From Campylobacteraceae bacterium (GTDB taxonomy: Bacteria > Campylobacterota > Campylobacteria > Campylobacterales > Arcobacteraceae): DNA of 64,000 nt. Shown here in pieces: positions 44,347-55,407 of the stretch (positions are counted from its first letter, which is position 1; each line of letters starts with the position of its first letter). The position numbers and the translations under genes were made by a program. The notes beneath the pieces are model-generated. The model ran no database searches. It was not told the DNA's origin and worked only from the letters and a program-made list of their open reading frames with translations. The stretch lies in assembly GCA_013215945.1 (NCBI GenBank), contig JABSOM010000004.1, positions 124,001-188,000 on the forward strand, in the 5' to 3' direction.

Positions 44347-45090
44347 ATGAAATTTACAGGAACAAATGTATTAGTAACAGGTGCAAGCAAAGGTATTGGA
44401 GCACAAATTGCCAAAACTCTTGGTAGTTTTGGATTAAAAGTTTGGATTAATTACCGTTCTAGTGCAGATGCTGCGAACATAATCAAAGAAGAAATTGAAA
44501 GTGCTGGTGGAAGTGCTGCTATTATTAAAGCAGATGTTTCAATAGAAGAAGAATTTGTAGCTGCTATTAAAACAATTGTAGATGCAGATGGTCAAATTTC
44601 GTATTTAGTTAATAATGCTGGAATTACTAAAGATAAATTGGCATTAAGAATGTCTGTTAATGATTTTAATGATGTATTAAGTGCTAATTTAACGTCTACT
44701 TTTATTGGGTGTAAAGCGGCTTTAAAATTTATGGGTAAAAAAAGATTTGGTTCTATTGTAAATATTTCATCAATTATTGGAGAAATGGGAAATGCAGGTC
44801 AAACCAATTATGCCGCTTCAAAAGGTGGAGTTAATGCAATGACAAAATCATTTGCTAAAGAAGCTTCGGTGCGAAACTTAAGATACAACGCTGTAACTCC
44901 TGGTTTTATAATTTCTGACATGACTAAAGAATTAAGTGATGAAGTAAAAGATAATTATGAAAAAAATATTCCTCTTGGAAGAATGGGCGCTGCTAGCGAA
45001 GTTGCTGATGCAGTTGCGTTTTTATTAAGTGATCATTCTTCATATATAACGGGAGAGATATTAAAAGTTAATGGTGGATTATACGTATAA
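44347..45090 (+). CDS. fabG: 3-oxoacyl-ACP reductase
   Basis: 247 residues. An NADPH-dependent step of fatty-acid elongation. SDR motifs: VTGASKGIGAQIAKTL, NNAGITKDKLALRM, NISSIIGEMGNAGQTNYAAS with the catalytic Ser-Tyr-Lys, and the C-terminal YITGEILKVNGGLYV. AAAAGGA precedes the ATG. Followed by acpP and fabF. Confidence 0.94.
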   Translation: MKFTGTNVLVTGASKGIGAQIAKTLGSFGLKVWINYRSSADAANIIKEEIESAGGSAAIIKADVSIEEEFVAAIKTIVDADGQISYLVNNAGITKDKLALRMSVNDFNDVLSANLTSTFIGCKAALKFMGKKRFGSIVNISSIIGEMGNAGQTNYAASKGGVNAMTKSFAKEASVRNLRYNAVTPGFIISDMTKELSDEVKDNYEKNIPLGRMGAASEVADAVAFLLSDHSSYITGEILKVNGGLYV

Positions 45091-45103
45091 TTCAAAAGCA
45101 AAG

Positions 45104-45122
45104 AAGATTTAAAATCTTTTTT
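45104..45122 (+). terminator. Weak hairpin between fabG and acpP
   Basis: AAGATT-TAA-AATCTT followed by T's lies 14 bp after the fabG stop and runs directly into the acpP promoter. The stem is short and AT-rich. Confidence 0.45.
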
Positions 45123-45124
45123 GA

Positions 45125-45130
45125 TATAAT
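45125..45130 (+). promoter_or_regulatory. acpP -10 element
   Basis: TATAAT within TTGATATAATACT, 31 bp before the acpP ATG. Confidence 0.6.
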
Positions 45131-45160
45131 ACTAAGATAATTTTTTAAAAGGAACAAAAA

Positions 45161-45391
45161 ATGGCATTATTAGATGATGTAAAAGAAGTAGTAGTTGAGC
45201 AATTAGATTGTGAAGCAGCAGAAGTTAAAGAAGATTCAAAGTTCATCGAAGATTTAGGTGCAGATTCACTAGATGTAGTTGAATTAGTTATGGCTTTAGA
45301 AGAAAAGTTTGATATTGAAATTCCAGATGAAGATGCAGAAGGTATTTTAACTGTTCAAGATGCGATTTCTTACATCGAAAACCACCAATAG
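45161..45391 (+). CDS. acpP: Acyl carrier protein
   Basis: 76 residues, acidic. The phosphopantetheine serine lies in [20 protein letters not shown]. It carries acyl chains for the FabG and FabF enzymes encoded beside it. Strong AAAAGGA site and its own promoter and terminator, consistent with high expression. Confidence 0.97.
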   Translation: MALLDDVKEVVVEQLDCEAAEVKEDSKFIEDLGADSLDVVELVMALEEKFDIEIPDEDAEGILTVQDAISYIENHQ

Positions 45392-45415
45392 ACCATAATA
45401 ATATTAATACATTCT

Positions 45416-45446
45416 AAATAAAAAATCACTTTGTGGTTTTTTATTT
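45416..45446 (+). terminator. Rho-independent terminator of acpP
   Basis: AAATAAAAAATCAC pairs with GTGGTTTTTTATTT (one T-G wobble) around a 3-base loop, 24 bp after the acpP stop. Confidence 0.8.
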
Positions 45447-45516
45447 AAAGTATTGAGTCTTTAATGGAAGATTAAATACTTTAAATAAACATAAATTATA
45501 ATACGGAGTTAAATAT

Positions 45517-46773
45517 ATGAAAAGAGTTGTTGTAACTGGATTAGGTACTATAAACTGTATAGGACATAATGTAGAGGATTCATTTAATGCAGTTGTTAAT
45601 GGAGTAAGTGGAATAGATACTATTACACTTTTTGATGCGGAAGCATTTTCTGTTAAAATTGCGGGAGAAGTAAAAGACTTTGATCCAACAACAATTATGG
45701 ATAAAAAAGACGTTAAAAAAGCCGATCGTTTTATTCAATTGGGATTAAAAGCCGCACAAGAAGCAATGAATGACTGTGGATTAGTAGATGAGAATGGTAA
45801 AGTATCAGATGAGGATGCAAACAGATTTGGAATGATTTCTGCTTCTGGAATTGGTGGTTTAGGTACTATTGAAAAAAATTCTATTGCTTTAAATACAAAA
45901 GGACCTAGACGGGTTTCTCCTTTTTTCATTCCTTCATCATTGGTTAATATGTTAGGTGGATTTATTTCAATTTCTCATAATTTAAAAGGCCCTTCTTTAT
46001 CTCATGTTACTGCTTGTGCTGCTTCTACTCATGCAATTGCAGATGCTTGTAAAACAATTATGTTAAATGGTGCTGATCGTATTTTAGTTGTTGGAGCTGA
46101 AAGTGCAATATGTGGAGTAGGAATTGCTGGTTTTGCTGCAATGAAAGCTTTATCTACTAGAAATGATGATCCAAAAACTGCTTCAAGACCTTTTGATAAA
46201 GACAGAGATGGTTTTGTTATGGGAGAAGGTGCAGGAGCACTGGTACTAGAAACACTTGAATCTGCGGAAGCAAGAGGTGCTAAAATCTATGCTGAAGTAA
46301 TTGGTTTTGGAGAAAGTGCTGATGCAAATCATATTACTTCTCCTGTAATGGACGGCCCACTAAGAGCAATGCAAGCTGCATTTGATATGGCAGAACATCT
46401 TACAGGTGAAAAACCAAAGATTGATTATGTTAATGCTCATGGAACGTCCACTCCTGTTGGAGATGTAAATGAATCTGCTGCTTTAGTTGCAATCTTTGGA
46501 GGGGCTGATAATTGTCCTCCTGTTTCTTCAACAAAAGGACAAATTGGTCATTGTTTAGGAGCAGCTGGAGCTATTGAGGCTATTTTTGCTATAAAAGCAA
46601 TGAACGAAGGTGTAATTCCACCTACTATTAACATAGAAAATCAAGATGAGAATTGTCCTTTAGATTATGTAGCAAATAAATCAATAAAAGCTGATTTAAA
46701 TATAGTAATGAGTAATAACTTTGGTTTTGGTGGAACAAATGGTTCTATCATCTTAAGAAAATACAGTAAATAA
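45517..46773 (+). CDS. fabF: 3-oxoacyl-ACP synthase II
   Basis: 418 residues. A condensing enzyme of fatty-acid elongation. MKRVVVTGLGTINCIGHNVE starts it. Catalytic Cys in HVTACAASTHAIADA, histidines in VNAHGTSTPVGDVNE and STKGQIGHCLGAAGA, and the end SNNFGFGGTNGSIIL. GGAG at 45505-45508 is the ribosome-binding site. Confidence 0.96.
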   Translation: MKRVVVTGLGTINCIGHNVEDSFNAVVNGVSGIDTITLFDAEAFSVKIAGEVKDFDPTTIMDKKDVKKADRFIQLGLKAAQEAMNDCGLVDENGKVSDEDANRFGMISASGIGGLGTIEKNSIALNTKGPRRVSPFFIPSSLVNMLGGFISISHNLKGPSLSHVTACAASTHAIADACKTIMLNGADRILVVGAESAICGVGIAGFAAMKALSTRNDDPKTASRPFDKDRDGFVMGEGAGALVLETLESAEARGAKIYAEVIGFGESADANHITSPVMDGPLRAMQAAFDMAEHLTGEKPKIDYVNAHGTSTPVGDVNESAALVAIFGGADNCPPVSSTKGQIGHCLGAAGAIEAIFAIKAMNEGVIPPTINIENQDENCPLDYVANKSIKADLNIVMSNNFGFGGTNGSIILRKYSK

Positions 46774-46782
46774 CTAGAACGT

Positions 46783-46801
46783 TTAAGGGCTTTGCCCTTA
46801 A
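46783..46801 (+). other. Small GC hairpin between fabF and accA
   Basis: TTTAAGGGC-TTT-GCCCTTA forms a 7-bp GC-containing stem 11 bp after fabF. No T-run follows; the accA ribosome-binding site comes next, so it may act as a processing or attenuation site. Confidence 0.5.
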
Positions 46802-46815
46802 TGAAAAGGAAACGC

Positions 46816-47751
46816 TTGGCGACTTATTTAGCATTTGAAGAAAAAATAAAAAGTATAGAAGAAGATATTATTCTTGCGAGAACAAAAGCAGATGATCCCG
46901 CAGTAGATATCTTAAAAAACAAACTTGAAAAAGAAGTAAAAAAAACCTTTTCTAACTTAAGCGATTACCAAAAACTACAACTTGCACGACATGCAGATAG
47001 ACCTTATACAATGGATTATATTAAAGGTTTAATGACAGATTCTTATGAAATTCATGGAGACCGACATTTTGATGATGACAGTGCTTTAGTATGTTTTTTA
47101 GGTTATATTGGCGAAGAAAAAGTAATGGTTATTGGAGAGCAAAAAGGTAGAGGGACTAAAGACAAATTAAGAAGAAATTTTGGAATGCCCTCTCCTGAAG
47201 GTTATAGAAAAGCATTAAGAGCTGCTAAAATGGCAGAAAAATTTGGTATCCCTATTTTAATGTTAGTAGATACTCCAGGTGCTTTTCCAGGCCTGGGAGC
47301 AGAAGAGCGAAATCAAAGTGAAGCAATTGCTAGAAACTTATATGAGTTTTCTGATTTAAATACTATTACTATTTCTGTAGTTATTGGAGAAGGTGGTTCG
47401 GGAGGAGCATTAGCAATTTCTATTGCAGATAAACTAGCAATGATGCAATACTCAATTTATGCCGTTATTTCACCAGAAGGCTGTGCAGCTATTTTATGGA
47501 ATGATCCAGCACAAGCAGAAACTGCTGCAAATGCTTTAAAAATTACAGCCTCTTCTTTAAAAGAGTTGAATTTAATTGATGATATTATAGAAGAGCCATT
47601 AATTGGAGCGCACAGAAAAAAAGATGAAGCAATAAAAGCTTTAGGTGATTATTTTCTTAATACTTTAAATGAGATTAGAAAATTAACACCTGAACAACGG
47701 TATAAAAAAAGATATGAAAAACTTGTGAATTTAGGTTCTTTTGAAGAGTAA
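46816..47751 (+). CDS. accA: Acetyl-CoA carboxylase carboxyltransferase subunit alpha
   Basis: About 311 residues. It transfers carboxyl from biotin to acetyl-CoA to make malonyl-CoA. I chose the TTG at 46816, which gives [11 protein letters not shown] as in AccA relatives and has AAGGAA 6-7 bp before it. In-frame starts at 46792 (TTG) and 46801 (ATG) lie in or beside a hairpin. Motifs: [51 protein letters not shown]. Confidence 0.93.
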   Translation: MATYLAFEEKIKSIEEDIILARTKADDPAVDILKNKLEKEVKKTFSNLSDYQKLQLARHADRPYTMDYIKGLMTDSYEIHGDRHFDDDSALVCFLGYIGEEKVMVIGEQKGRGTKDKLRRNFGMPSPEGYRKALRAAKMAEKFGIPILMLVDTPGAFPGLGAEERNQSEAIARNLYEFSDLNTITISVVIGEGGSGGALAISIADKLAMMQYSIYAVISPEGCAAILWNDPAQAETAANALKITASSLKELNLIDDIIEEPLIGAHRKKDEAIKALGDYFLNTLNEIRKLTPEQRYKKRYEKLVNLGSFEE

Positions 47752-47759
47752 TATTTTAT

Positions 47760-47785
47760 AAAGTAAGGAAATCTTCCTTACTTTT
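47760..47785. terminator. Bidirectional terminator between accA and the HIT gene
   Basis: AAAGTAAGGAA-ATC-TTCCTTACTTTT forms a stem with T-runs on both strands, between convergent genes. Confidence 0.8.
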
Positions 47786-47794
47786 AAGACTAAT

Positions 47795-48130
47795 TTATTT
47801 ATTTCCTACTAATTTTCCAACATACTCACCTGCTAATAAATGAAAATGTAAATGATGTACTTCTTGTCCACCATGATCACCAATATTAGTGATTATTCTA
47901 TAACCAGAGTCTTTAATCTCCAAGTTTGATGCCAGTTTTTGAATAAATTCTGTCATATCAGCCATTACTTTTGGAGGCATAACATCAAAAGAAGAAATAT
48001 GCTCTTTTGGAATTATTAAAGCATGAATTTTTGAAGCAGCATTAATGTCTTCAAACGCTAAAAAATCTTCATTTTCTAATAACGTTTTATTTGGAATTTC
48101 GCCTTTTACTATCTTACAAAATATACACAT
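47795..48130 (-). CDS. HIT-family nucleotide hydrolase
   Basis: 111 residues. MCIFCKIVKGEIPNKTL starts it, then DINAASKIHALIIPKEHI, and the histidine triad EVHHLHFHLLAG. HINT-type proteins hydrolyse AMP-linked amines; the physiological substrate is not clear. AAGGA precedes the ATG. It is convergent with accA. Confidence 0.92.
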   Translation of the reverse strand: MCIFCKIVKGEIPNKTLLENEDFLAFEDINAASKIHALIIPKEHISSFDVMPPKVMADMTEFIQKLASNLEIKDSGYRIITNIGDHGGQEVHHLHFHLLAGEYVGKLVGNK

Positions 48131-48235
48131 AATCGTCCTTGTTATTATTAAAAATCAATTATAACCAAACTCTAATAAATTCTTAAGTATAATCCTCAAA
48201 CTATAAAAATAAATGACATGTAAAATGGAGACAGA

Positions 48236-49228
48236 TTGAAAGAGTGGTTAGAAAAAATTAAAACTTCATCATCTTTAGATGGGTTAGAAACGTTAAGAGT
48301 TGATATACTTGGGAAAAAAGGTGTATTAACAAAAGAATTTGCAAAACTTAAAGACATTCCAAATCAAGAAAAAAAAGCTTTTGCTCAAGATCTTAATACT
48401 AAAAAAGTATCAATTAACCAAGCAATTGATGATCAAAAAATAATACTTGAAAAAGATGCTTTAAATAAACAATTGCAAAGTGAAAAGATTGATGTTTCAA
48501 AATTTAACAATGATTTATCTTGTGCAGCGTTACATCCTGTAAACTTTACAATGGACAGAGTGATTTCTTATTTTCAAAATCTTAACTTTTCTGTAGAAGA
48601 AGGTCCTTTAGTAGAAGATGATTTTCATAACTTTGAAAGTTTAAATCTTCCTAAGTACCATCCTGCAAGAGATATGCAAGATACTTTTTACAATAAAGAT
48701 TATTCACTTTTAAGAACACATACTTCTCCTGTTCAAATTAGAACCATGTTAAAACAAAAACCACCCATACGAATGATAGCACCTGGAACTGTGTTTAGAA
48801 GAGACTTTGACATTACTCACACTCCTATGTTTCATCAAATTGAAGGTTTGGTTGTAGATTCAAGCGATAAAATTTCTTTTGCAAATTTAAAACATGTTAT
48901 GGAAGAATTTTTACACAATATGTTTGGAGATGTAGAAGTTAGATTTAGACCCTCTTTTTTTCCTTTTACAGAACCATCTGCTGAAGTTGATATTTCTTGT
49001 GTTTTCTGTGAAGCAAAAGGATGTAGAGTTTGTTCACAAACAGGATGGATTGAAATTCTAGGATGTGGAATAGTGGATGAAAATGTATTTAAATCAGTAG
49101 GTTATGAAAACGTATCTGGTTATGCATTTGGTTTGGGAATCGAACGAATGGCAATGCTTATCCATAACATTGGAGATTTACGATCACTGTTTGAAGGTGA
49201 CTTAAGACTATTAGGACAATATAAATGA
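48236..49228 (+). CDS. pheS: Phenylalanyl-tRNA synthetase alpha subunit
   Basis: 330 residues. A class II catalytic subunit charging tRNA-Phe. N-terminal coiled coil (about 1-85), then [53 protein letters not shown] (motif 2) and [13 protein letters not shown] (motif 3). It starts with TTG after TGGAGA. The stop overlaps pheT (ATGA). Confidence 0.95.
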   Translation: MKEWLEKIKTSSSLDGLETLRVDILGKKGVLTKEFAKLKDIPNQEKKAFAQDLNTKKVSINQAIDDQKIILEKDALNKQLQSEKIDVSKFNNDLSCAALHPVNFTMDRVISYFQNLNFSVEEGPLVEDDFHNFESLNLPKYHPARDMQDTFYNKDYSLLRTHTSPVQIRTMLKQKPPIRMIAPGTVFRRDFDITHTPMFHQIEGLVVDSSDKISFANLKHVMEEFLHNMFGDVEVRFRPSFFPFTEPSAEVDISCVFCEAKGCRVCSQTGWIEILGCGIVDENVFKSVGYENVSGYAFGLGIERMAMLIHNIGDLRSLFEGDLRLLGQYK

Positions 49229-51549
49229 TTATTTCAAGAACATGGTTACAAGAATTTGTTGATATCTCTCAAGTTTCTACTGAAGATATTTGTGCAACAT
49301 TAAATTCTATTGGTTTAGAAGTTGATTCTACAAGTAAAAACAGAATTCCAGAAGGTGTTGTAATTGGAAAAGTTACCCAAAAGATAAAACATCCTGATGC
49401 AGATAAATTAAATATTTGTCAAGTTGATGTAGGAGATCAAAGCGTACAAATTGTTTGTGGAGCAAAAAATGTTGCCCAAGGTCAATATGTACCAGTAGCT
49501 ATGGTTGGTTGTAATTTAGGGGATGATTTTAAAATTAAAAAAGCCAAACTTAGAGGAGTTGAATCAAATGGAATGATTTGTTCGTCAAGTGAAATTGGTT
49601 TGACAAAACTTAATAATGGTATCTTAGAATTAGATGATTCTATTGGCAAGCTTATTTTAGGAAAAGAATTAAATGAATACAAACTATTAAATGATGACAT
49701 TATTGAAATAGAATTAACTGCCAATAGAGGAGATTGTTTAAGTATCCACGGAGTAGCAAGGGAACTTGCAGCTTACTACAATTTAAAAACCTATGAATTT
49801 GAGAAAAAATTAAACTACAATGATTCAGGAATTGGACAAAGCCTGGAAATAGAATGTGATTCAAAAATGGACGCATCGCTTATTTTTAAAGCCATTGATT
49901 TTTCTGATTTTAAATTACCAATTATGCACAAACTTCGTCTTGCATTATTAAATAAATATGAAAATAATGACATACAAGATGCTATTAATTATGCCATTCA
50001 TACCAATGGTGTTTTATTAAATGCTTATGCTAAAAATCAAACAGATAAATGCAATGATTTATCTGTTTTACATATTAAAAAAGATGAAAACAATTTTGAT
50101 TGTGTTTATGGAAAAGAAAAATTAAGTACTATTTGTATTTCACATGAAAAAGTATCGCAAGAAGACACAGAATATATCTTAGAAGCTTCCTACATAAACC
50201 CAGAATTATTGGCTAAAAACGTATTTGAAAAGAAAATTAAAACGGGTGATGTTTATTATAAAAGTTCAAGAGGAAGCGAACCTGATATTTCTTATGGTAT
50301 TGATTATTTTACAACACTTGTATCTTCTTTTGGTGCTTTAATTCATAAAGGAAGTGAAATATTTGTTGATGACAAACAAAAACTTGCTTTAGATGTTAGT
50401 GTTAAAAAAGTAAACTCAATAATTGGACAAGTTACAAAAAAAGCAAAAATAGAATCTATTTTATCTTCTTTAGGTTTTGAAGTAAGAGAAGGTATTGATA
50501 ATGTTCTTGGAGTAAAAGTACCCTTATACAGACATGATATTAAAAATATTGCTGATGTAACAGAAGAAATTGTAAGAATTATTGGAATTGATAATATTAA
50601 AGCAAAACCTTTAAGCATAGAAGAAGTAAACAGAACAAATAAAACATCACAAGCGTACGAAAAGAAGAATATTATAAGACAAAGATCGGTTTCAAATGGT
50701 TTTTATGAGACCTTGACTTATGTATTTACCAATAAAGATATTTTAGAGAAATATCATTTTCCTGTAGTAGAGGAAAGCTTGGATATTTTAAACCCTATTG
50801 TAAAAGAGTTAAATACCTATAGAACTTCTTTGCTTCCTAATTTAATTGAATCTCTTGGATTAAATGTAAAACATGGATTTAAATCCATTGCATTTTTTGA
50901 GATTGGTACTGTATTTAATGAAAAACGTGAAGAAAGTTCTAAAATCGCTTTTGTTTTTTCAGGTGAAAAAGAACAAGAACAATTATCAAATGCAGGAAAA
51001 CCTCAAAACATTAACTTTTTTGAGTTTGCTAAAAAAGTATTAAATTGTATTGGTACTTTTGAAATAGTAAAAAATGAAGATAATGAAAAATTAAATGATT
51101 TTATTCACCCTTTTCAAAATGGTGATATTGTAATAAACAATAAAAAAGTAGGTTATATCTCTAAACTTCATCCAAGTGTAGCACGTGATTATTCATTAAA
51201 TGATACCTTTATTGCAGAACTTGATTTTACTGCTATTAAAAATAATTTAGTAAAATCTCAAACATATTCTAAATTTCAAGCCTCTAAAAAAGATTTATCT
51301 CTTATAGTTCCTAGAGATTTAGAATATGCAAAAATTAAAAAATGTATTATTAATTTAAAAAATGAAAATATTCAACAATTTAATTTAATTGATATTTATT
51401 CTGATGATAAATTAGGAGAATTTGATTCTCTTACTATTCGTTTTGTTTTACAAAACTTTAATAAAACAATGGAAGAAGAAGATATTACATCCACAATGGA
51501 TGCACTGGTTAAAACATTAAATGAAGAATTAAGTATTACACTAAGGTAA
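49225..51549 (+). CDS. pheT: Phenylalanyl-tRNA synthetase beta subunit
   Basis: 774 residues. N-terminal tRNA-binding OB fold ([36 protein letters not shown]), then [20 protein letters not shown]. Central B5 domain ([20 protein letters not shown]). C-terminal ferredoxin-like anticodon-binding domain ([20 protein letters not shown]). Heterotetramer partner of PheS. The B3/B4 region looks divergent, so editing ability cannot be judged. Confidence 0.94.
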   Translation: MIISRTWLQEFVDISQVSTEDICATLNSIGLEVDSTSKNRIPEGVVIGKVTQKIKHPDADKLNICQVDVGDQSVQIVCGAKNVAQGQYVPVAMVGCNLGDDFKIKKAKLRGVESNGMICSSSEIGLTKLNNGILELDDSIGKLILGKELNEYKLLNDDIIEIELTANRGDCLSIHGVARELAAYYNLKTYEFEKKLNYNDSGIGQSLEIECDSKMDASLIFKAIDFSDFKLPIMHKLRLALLNKYENNDIQDAINYAIHTNGVLLNAYAKNQTDKCNDLSVLHIKKDENNFDCVYGKEKLSTICISHEKVSQEDTEYILEASYINPELLAKNVFEKKIKTGDVYYKSSRGSEPDISYGIDYFTTLVSSFGALIHKGSEIFVDDKQKLALDVSVKKVNSIIGQVTKKAKIESILSSLGFEVREGIDNVLGVKVPLYRHDIKNIADVTEEIVRIIGIDNIKAKPLSIEEVNRTNKTSQAYEKKNIIRQRSVSNGFYETLTYVFTNKDILEKYHFPVVEESLDILNPIVKELNTYRTSLLPNLIESLGLNVKHGFKSIAFFEIGTVFNEKREESSKIAFVFSGEKEQEQLSNAGKPQNINFFEFAKKVLNCIGTFEIVKNEDNEKLNDFIHPFQNGDIVINNKKVGYISKLHPSVARDYSLNDTFIAELDFTAIKNNLVKSQTYSKFQASKKDLSLIVPRDLEYAKIKKCIINLKNENIQQFNLIDIYSDDKLGEFDSLTIRFVLQNFNKTMEEEDITSTMDALVKTLNEELSITLR

Positions 51550-51552
51550 GAA

Positions 51553-52833
51553 ATGGAAAGTATAAATATTGAAGCAGTAAAACAAAGTTTTAACAAAACA
51601 ATTGACACAATAGCAAGTGATAAATCTATTTCACACAGATGTGCAATGTTTTCAATTTTTTCGAATAAAACAAGTAAAATTAAAAATTTTTTAACAGCAG
51701 AAGATACACTTAATTCCTTAAGTATTATTGAGCAATTAGGTGCAAGTGTAAAAAGAGACGGTTCTTACATTGAAATTACTCCTAATGAGAATTTCATTGA
51801 ACCAGAAGAAATTTTGGACTGTGGTAATGCTGGTACAGGAATGCGTTTATTTACGGGTTTATTGTCTTCAATGAATGGTGCTTTTGTTTTAAGTGGAGAT
51901 AAATATTTAAACAACAGGCCAATGAACCGTGTGGTTAAACCTTTACGTAGTATTGGAGCAAATATTGATGGACGTGAGAATGGAAACAAAGCGCCTTTAT
52001 TTATAAGAGGTGGAACATTAAAAGCGTTTACCTATACTTCTCCCATTGATTCAGCTCAAATAAAATCTGCAATGATTTTAGCTGCTTTAAAAGCAGATGG
52101 CATTTGTAAATATAAAGAAAACGAATTAACAAGAGACCATACAGAGAGAATGCTTAAAGGGATGGGAGCTGATATTTTTACAGATGAAGAAGGTTTTATT
52201 AATATAAGCCCCTTAAAAGGAAAACTTAAACCTCTAGAAATTACTGTTCCAACGGATCCCTCCTCTGCCTTCTTTTTTGCAGTGGCAGCTGCAATTACTC
52301 CTAATGCAAAAGTTGTATTAAAGAATGTAACCTTAAATCCTACACGAATAGAAGCCTATAAAATTCTTGAGAAAATGGGTGCAAAAATAGAGTTTATATT
52401 GAAAGAAAATAAATATGAACCTATGGGAGATATTGTAGTAGAACAGAGTGAATTAAAGCCTGTTCATATTAAAGACAATATTCCTTGGTTAATAGATGAA
52501 TTACCTGCTCTTGCTATTGCTATGGCTTGTGCTAAAGGAATATCTAAAGTTTCTAATGCAAAAGAGTTAAGAGTAAAAGAAAGTGACAGAATAGCTTCTG
52601 TTGTAAATAACCTTAAACTGTGCAATATAAACTTCAATGAGTTTGATGATGGTTACGAAATAATAGGTGGAAACTTACAAAAAGCAAGTATCGATTCACA
52701 TGGAGATCATAGAATTGCCATGAGTTTTGCAATTGCAGGACTTAAGTGTGGTATGGAAATTAAAGACATAGAATGTATTCAAACCTCCTTTCCTAATTTT
52801 TTTGATATCTTAGATGATTTAAGGAAAACATAA
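51553..52833 (+). CDS. aroA: EPSP synthase
   Basis: 426 residues. It joins shikimate-3-phosphate and PEP in the chorismate pathway. Motifs: [61 protein letters not shown] and [13 protein letters not shown]. It shares a stop/start TAATG with ispH and lies 3 bp after pheT. Confidence 0.95.
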   Translation: MESINIEAVKQSFNKTIDTIASDKSISHRCAMFSIFSNKTSKIKNFLTAEDTLNSLSIIEQLGASVKRDGSYIEITPNENFIEPEEILDCGNAGTGMRLFTGLLSSMNGAFVLSGDKYLNNRPMNRVVKPLRSIGANIDGRENGNKAPLFIRGGTLKAFTYTSPIDSAQIKSAMILAALKADGICKYKENELTRDHTERMLKGMGADIFTDEEGFINISPLKGKLKPLEITVPTDPSSAFFFAVAAAITPNAKVVLKNVTLNPTRIEAYKILEKMGAKIEFILKENKYEPMGDIVVEQSELKPVHIKDNIPWLIDELPALAIAMACAKGISKVSNAKELRVKESDRIASVVNNLKLCNINFNEFDDGYEIIGGNLQKASIDSHGDHRIAMSFAIAGLKCGMEIKDIECIQTSFPNFFDILDDLRKT

Positions 52834-53666
52834 TGAAAGTAGAACTAGCGGCTTCTTATGGTTTTTGTTTTGGTGTAAAAAGAGCCATTGAAATCGCAGA
52901 GAAACATAAAAATGCTGCAACAATGGGACCTTTAATACATAATCAAAATGAAATCGATCGTTTACAAAATGATTATAATGTAGGTTTATATGAAAAACTA
53001 GAAGATGTAAAAGACAATCAAACCATAATTATTAGAACCCATGGAATTCCTAAAAATGATTTGAAGTTTTTAAGAGCTAAAGATACAAAAGTAATTAATG
53101 CAACCTGCCCTTTTGTAACAACGCCTCAACAAATTGTTAAAAAGATGTCTAAAGAAGGGTATTCCATTTTAATTTTTGGAGACAGTAATCATCCAGAAGT
53201 TAAGGGTGTACAGTCTTATGGTGAAGACCAAGAGGATGTTCATATTGTAATCAATCCAAAAGAGATAGATAGCATTAAATTTAAACACGATAAAGTTGCA
53301 ACCATTGCGCAAACAACAAAAAAGAAAGAAAAATATCTTGAAATTGTAAACGCGCTTATTTTAAAAAACAAAGAAGTAAGAGTATTTAATACTATTTGTG
53401 ATGCAACGCTTGAAAATCAAGATGCAGCAAAAGAACTGTCTCAAAAAGTTGACATTATGATAGTAATTGGTGGAAAAAACTCGTCCAATACCAAACAACT
53501 TCATTCCATTTGTATTGAGAACTGCAAAGACTCGTATTTAATCGAAAACGAGAAAGATTTAAAACCCCAATGGTTCAATAATAAAAGTAACTGTGGACTT
53601 ACTGCAGGTGCTTCAACACCTGATTGGGTAATACAAGCTGTACAGAAATATATAGAAAAAATATAG
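52833..53666 (+). CDS. ispH: HMB-PP reductase
   Basis: 277 residues. The last step of the MEP isoprenoid pathway, with a 4Fe-4S cluster. Cluster cysteines are in SYGFCFGVKRAIEIA, NATCPFVTTPQQ and NTICDATLENQ. HNQNEIDRL and TAGASTPDWVIQ are also conserved. The neighbours aroA, ispH and rpsA keep an order common in Campylobacterota. Confidence 0.96.
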   Translation: MKVELAASYGFCFGVKRAIEIAEKHKNAATMGPLIHNQNEIDRLQNDYNVGLYEKLEDVKDNQTIIIRTHGIPKNDLKFLRAKDTKVINATCPFVTTPQQIVKKMSKEGYSILIFGDSNHPEVKGVQSYGEDQEDVHIVINPKEIDSIKFKHDKVATIAQTTKKKEKYLEIVNALILKNKEVRVFNTICDATLENQDAAKELSQKVDIMIVIGGKNSSNTKQLHSICIENCKDSYLIENEKDLKPQWFNNKSNCGLTAGASTPDWVIQAVQKYIEKI

Positions 53667-53690
53667 GGCAAGTATTAAGGGAAACTTAGA

Positions 53691-53696
53691 TATAAT
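53691..53696 (+). promoter_or_regulatory. rpsA -10 element
   Basis: TATAAT 39 bp before the rpsA ATG, in the 69-bp gap after ispH. Confidence 0.55.
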
Positions 53697-53735
53697 CTTC
53701 GCATTTAATAAATACGGTAAATACGAAGGAATAAT

Positions 53736-55394
53736 ATGGGTATTGATGACATTGATTTAGGCGAAGAGTTCGATTTTGAGCAAATGCTTAACGAGTCTTT
53801 TGAAAATACAGAGAATAACTCTGTAGTAACAGGTGTGGTTGTAGAAATCGAAGGTGACAGAGTTTTAGTAGACGTTGGTCAAAAGATCGAAGGTCAACTT
53901 TATGTTTCTGAAATCACAGTTAATGGTGAATTAAAGTTTAATAAGGGTGATGATATCCCTGTTATGCTTTTAGGTGTAAGAGGTGAAAGACCTTCTATTT
54001 CTTACAGAAAAGTACTTCAAAAAGAAAAATTTGATGCATTTATCGCTGAACACGGTGAAGATGTTGAAGGTATTGTAATTGAGGGTAAAATTATTTCTGT
54101 AAAAAACAGAGGTGGATTTGTACTTGAAGATGAGAATGGTTGTGAATATTTCATGCCTATGGCTCAGTCTTACTTAAAAGCAATTGGTGCTGTTGGTAAA
54201 AAAATTAAAGCGAAAGTTTTAAAAGTAAATGCAGCACAAAATTCAATTATTGTTTCTAGAAAAAAATTAATTGAAGATTCTAAAGCTGAAAAAGATTCTA
54301 AAGTTGCAATCATAATTGAAAAAGGTGAACCAGTTAATGGAATCATCAAAAAAATTACATCTTACGGTATGTTTATTGATTTAGACGGTATTGATGGATT
54401 GGTTAACTATAACGAGATTTCTTATAAAGGTCCTGTTAATCCTGCAAATTATTATGATGAAGGTGATGAAGTTACTGTTGCTATTCTTTCATATGAAAAA
54501 ACAAAACAACATTTATCATTATCAATCAAAGCAGCACTTCCAAACCCTTGGGAAGAAATTAGAGACGAATTAGAAGTAGGTGATACTATTACTGTTACTG
54601 TTTCTAACTTTGAATCTTATGGTGCATTTGTTGATTTAGGAAATGATATTGAAGGTTTATTACATATTTCTGAAATTTCATGGAATAAAAACTTAAAAAA
54701 CCCAAAAGACATTCTTACTTTAGGTGAAGAAATTAATGTTGAAGTAATTGAACTTGAAATTGATAAAAAAAGATTAAGAGTATCATTAAAAACATTACAA
54801 GAAAAACCTTTTGCTAAATTCAAAAAAGAAAATAAAACAGGTGACATTGTTACTGGTAAAATTGCAACATTAACTGAATTTGGTGCTTTTGTTACTATTG
54901 GTGAAGTTGATGGTTTATTACACAATGAAGAAGCTTCTTGGGAATCAAATGCTAAATGTAAATTAATTTACAAAAAAGGCGATGATGTTGAAGTTAAAAT
55001 CATTAAAATTGATTCTGACAAAGAAAATATTTCTTTATCTGTTAAAGAAATTTCTGAATCACCTGCACAAGCATTCCAAGCAGCTAATAAAGTTGGAGAC
55101 ATTATTAAAGGGCAAATTAAAGACTTAAAAGACTTTGGTTTATTCATTAAAATTGAAGATAACTTAGATGGTCTTGTACGAACTGAAGACTTTGGACCTT
55201 TAGCTGAAGAACCAGAAGCATTAGAAATTGGTAAAGAAATTGAAGCAGTAATTGTGAATATTGATACTAAAAGAAATAGAGTTAGATTATCTATTAAAAG
55301 ATTAGAGCAACAACAACAAAGAGAATTATTAAAAGAAGTAAATGATACTTCATCTATGACTTTAGGTGATTTATTAAAAGACCAAATGAAATAA
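53736..55394 (+). CDS. rpsA: 30S ribosomal protein S1
   Basis: 552 residues with about six S1 RNA-binding repeats. Typical repeat texts include SVVTGVVVEIEGDRVLVDVG, GIIKKITSYGMFIDLDGIDG, NFESYGAFVDLGNDIEGLLH and GKIATLTEFGAFVTIGEVDG. It brings mRNA to the ribosome. The gene has its own promoter, AAGGA site and less AT-rich codon choice at repeats, as expected for a highly expressed gene. Confidence 0.95.
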   Translation: MGIDDIDLGEEFDFEQMLNESFENTENNSVVTGVVVEIEGDRVLVDVGQKIEGQLYVSEITVNGELKFNKGDDIPVMLLGVRGERPSISYRKVLQKEKFDAFIAEHGEDVEGIVIEGKIISVKNRGGFVLEDENGCEYFMPMAQSYLKAIGAVGKKIKAKVLKVNAAQNSIIVSRKKLIEDSKAEKDSKVAIIIEKGEPVNGIIKKITSYGMFIDLDGIDGLVNYNEISYKGPVNPANYYDEGDEVTVAILSYEKTKQHLSLSIKAALPNPWEEIRDELEVGDTITVTVSNFESYGAFVDLGNDIEGLLHISEISWNKNLKNPKDILTLGEEINVEVIELEIDKKRLRVSLKTLQEKPFAKFKKENKTGDIVTGKIATLTEFGAFVTIGEVDGLLHNEEASWESNAKCKLIYKKGDDVEVKIIKIDSDKENISLSVKEISESPAQAFQAANKVGDIIKGQIKDLKDFGLFIKIEDNLDGLVRTEDFGPLAEEPEALEIGKEIEAVIVNIDTKRNRVRLSIKRLEQQQQRELLKEVNDTSSMTLGDLLKDQMK

Positions 55395-55407
55395 GGATTT
55401 ACATAAT

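Noticed and set aside
45497-45502. TATAAT as a fabF promoter
   Set aside because: A start 6-7 bp downstream would fall in or after the ribosome-binding site (45505-45508), leaving no functional leader.
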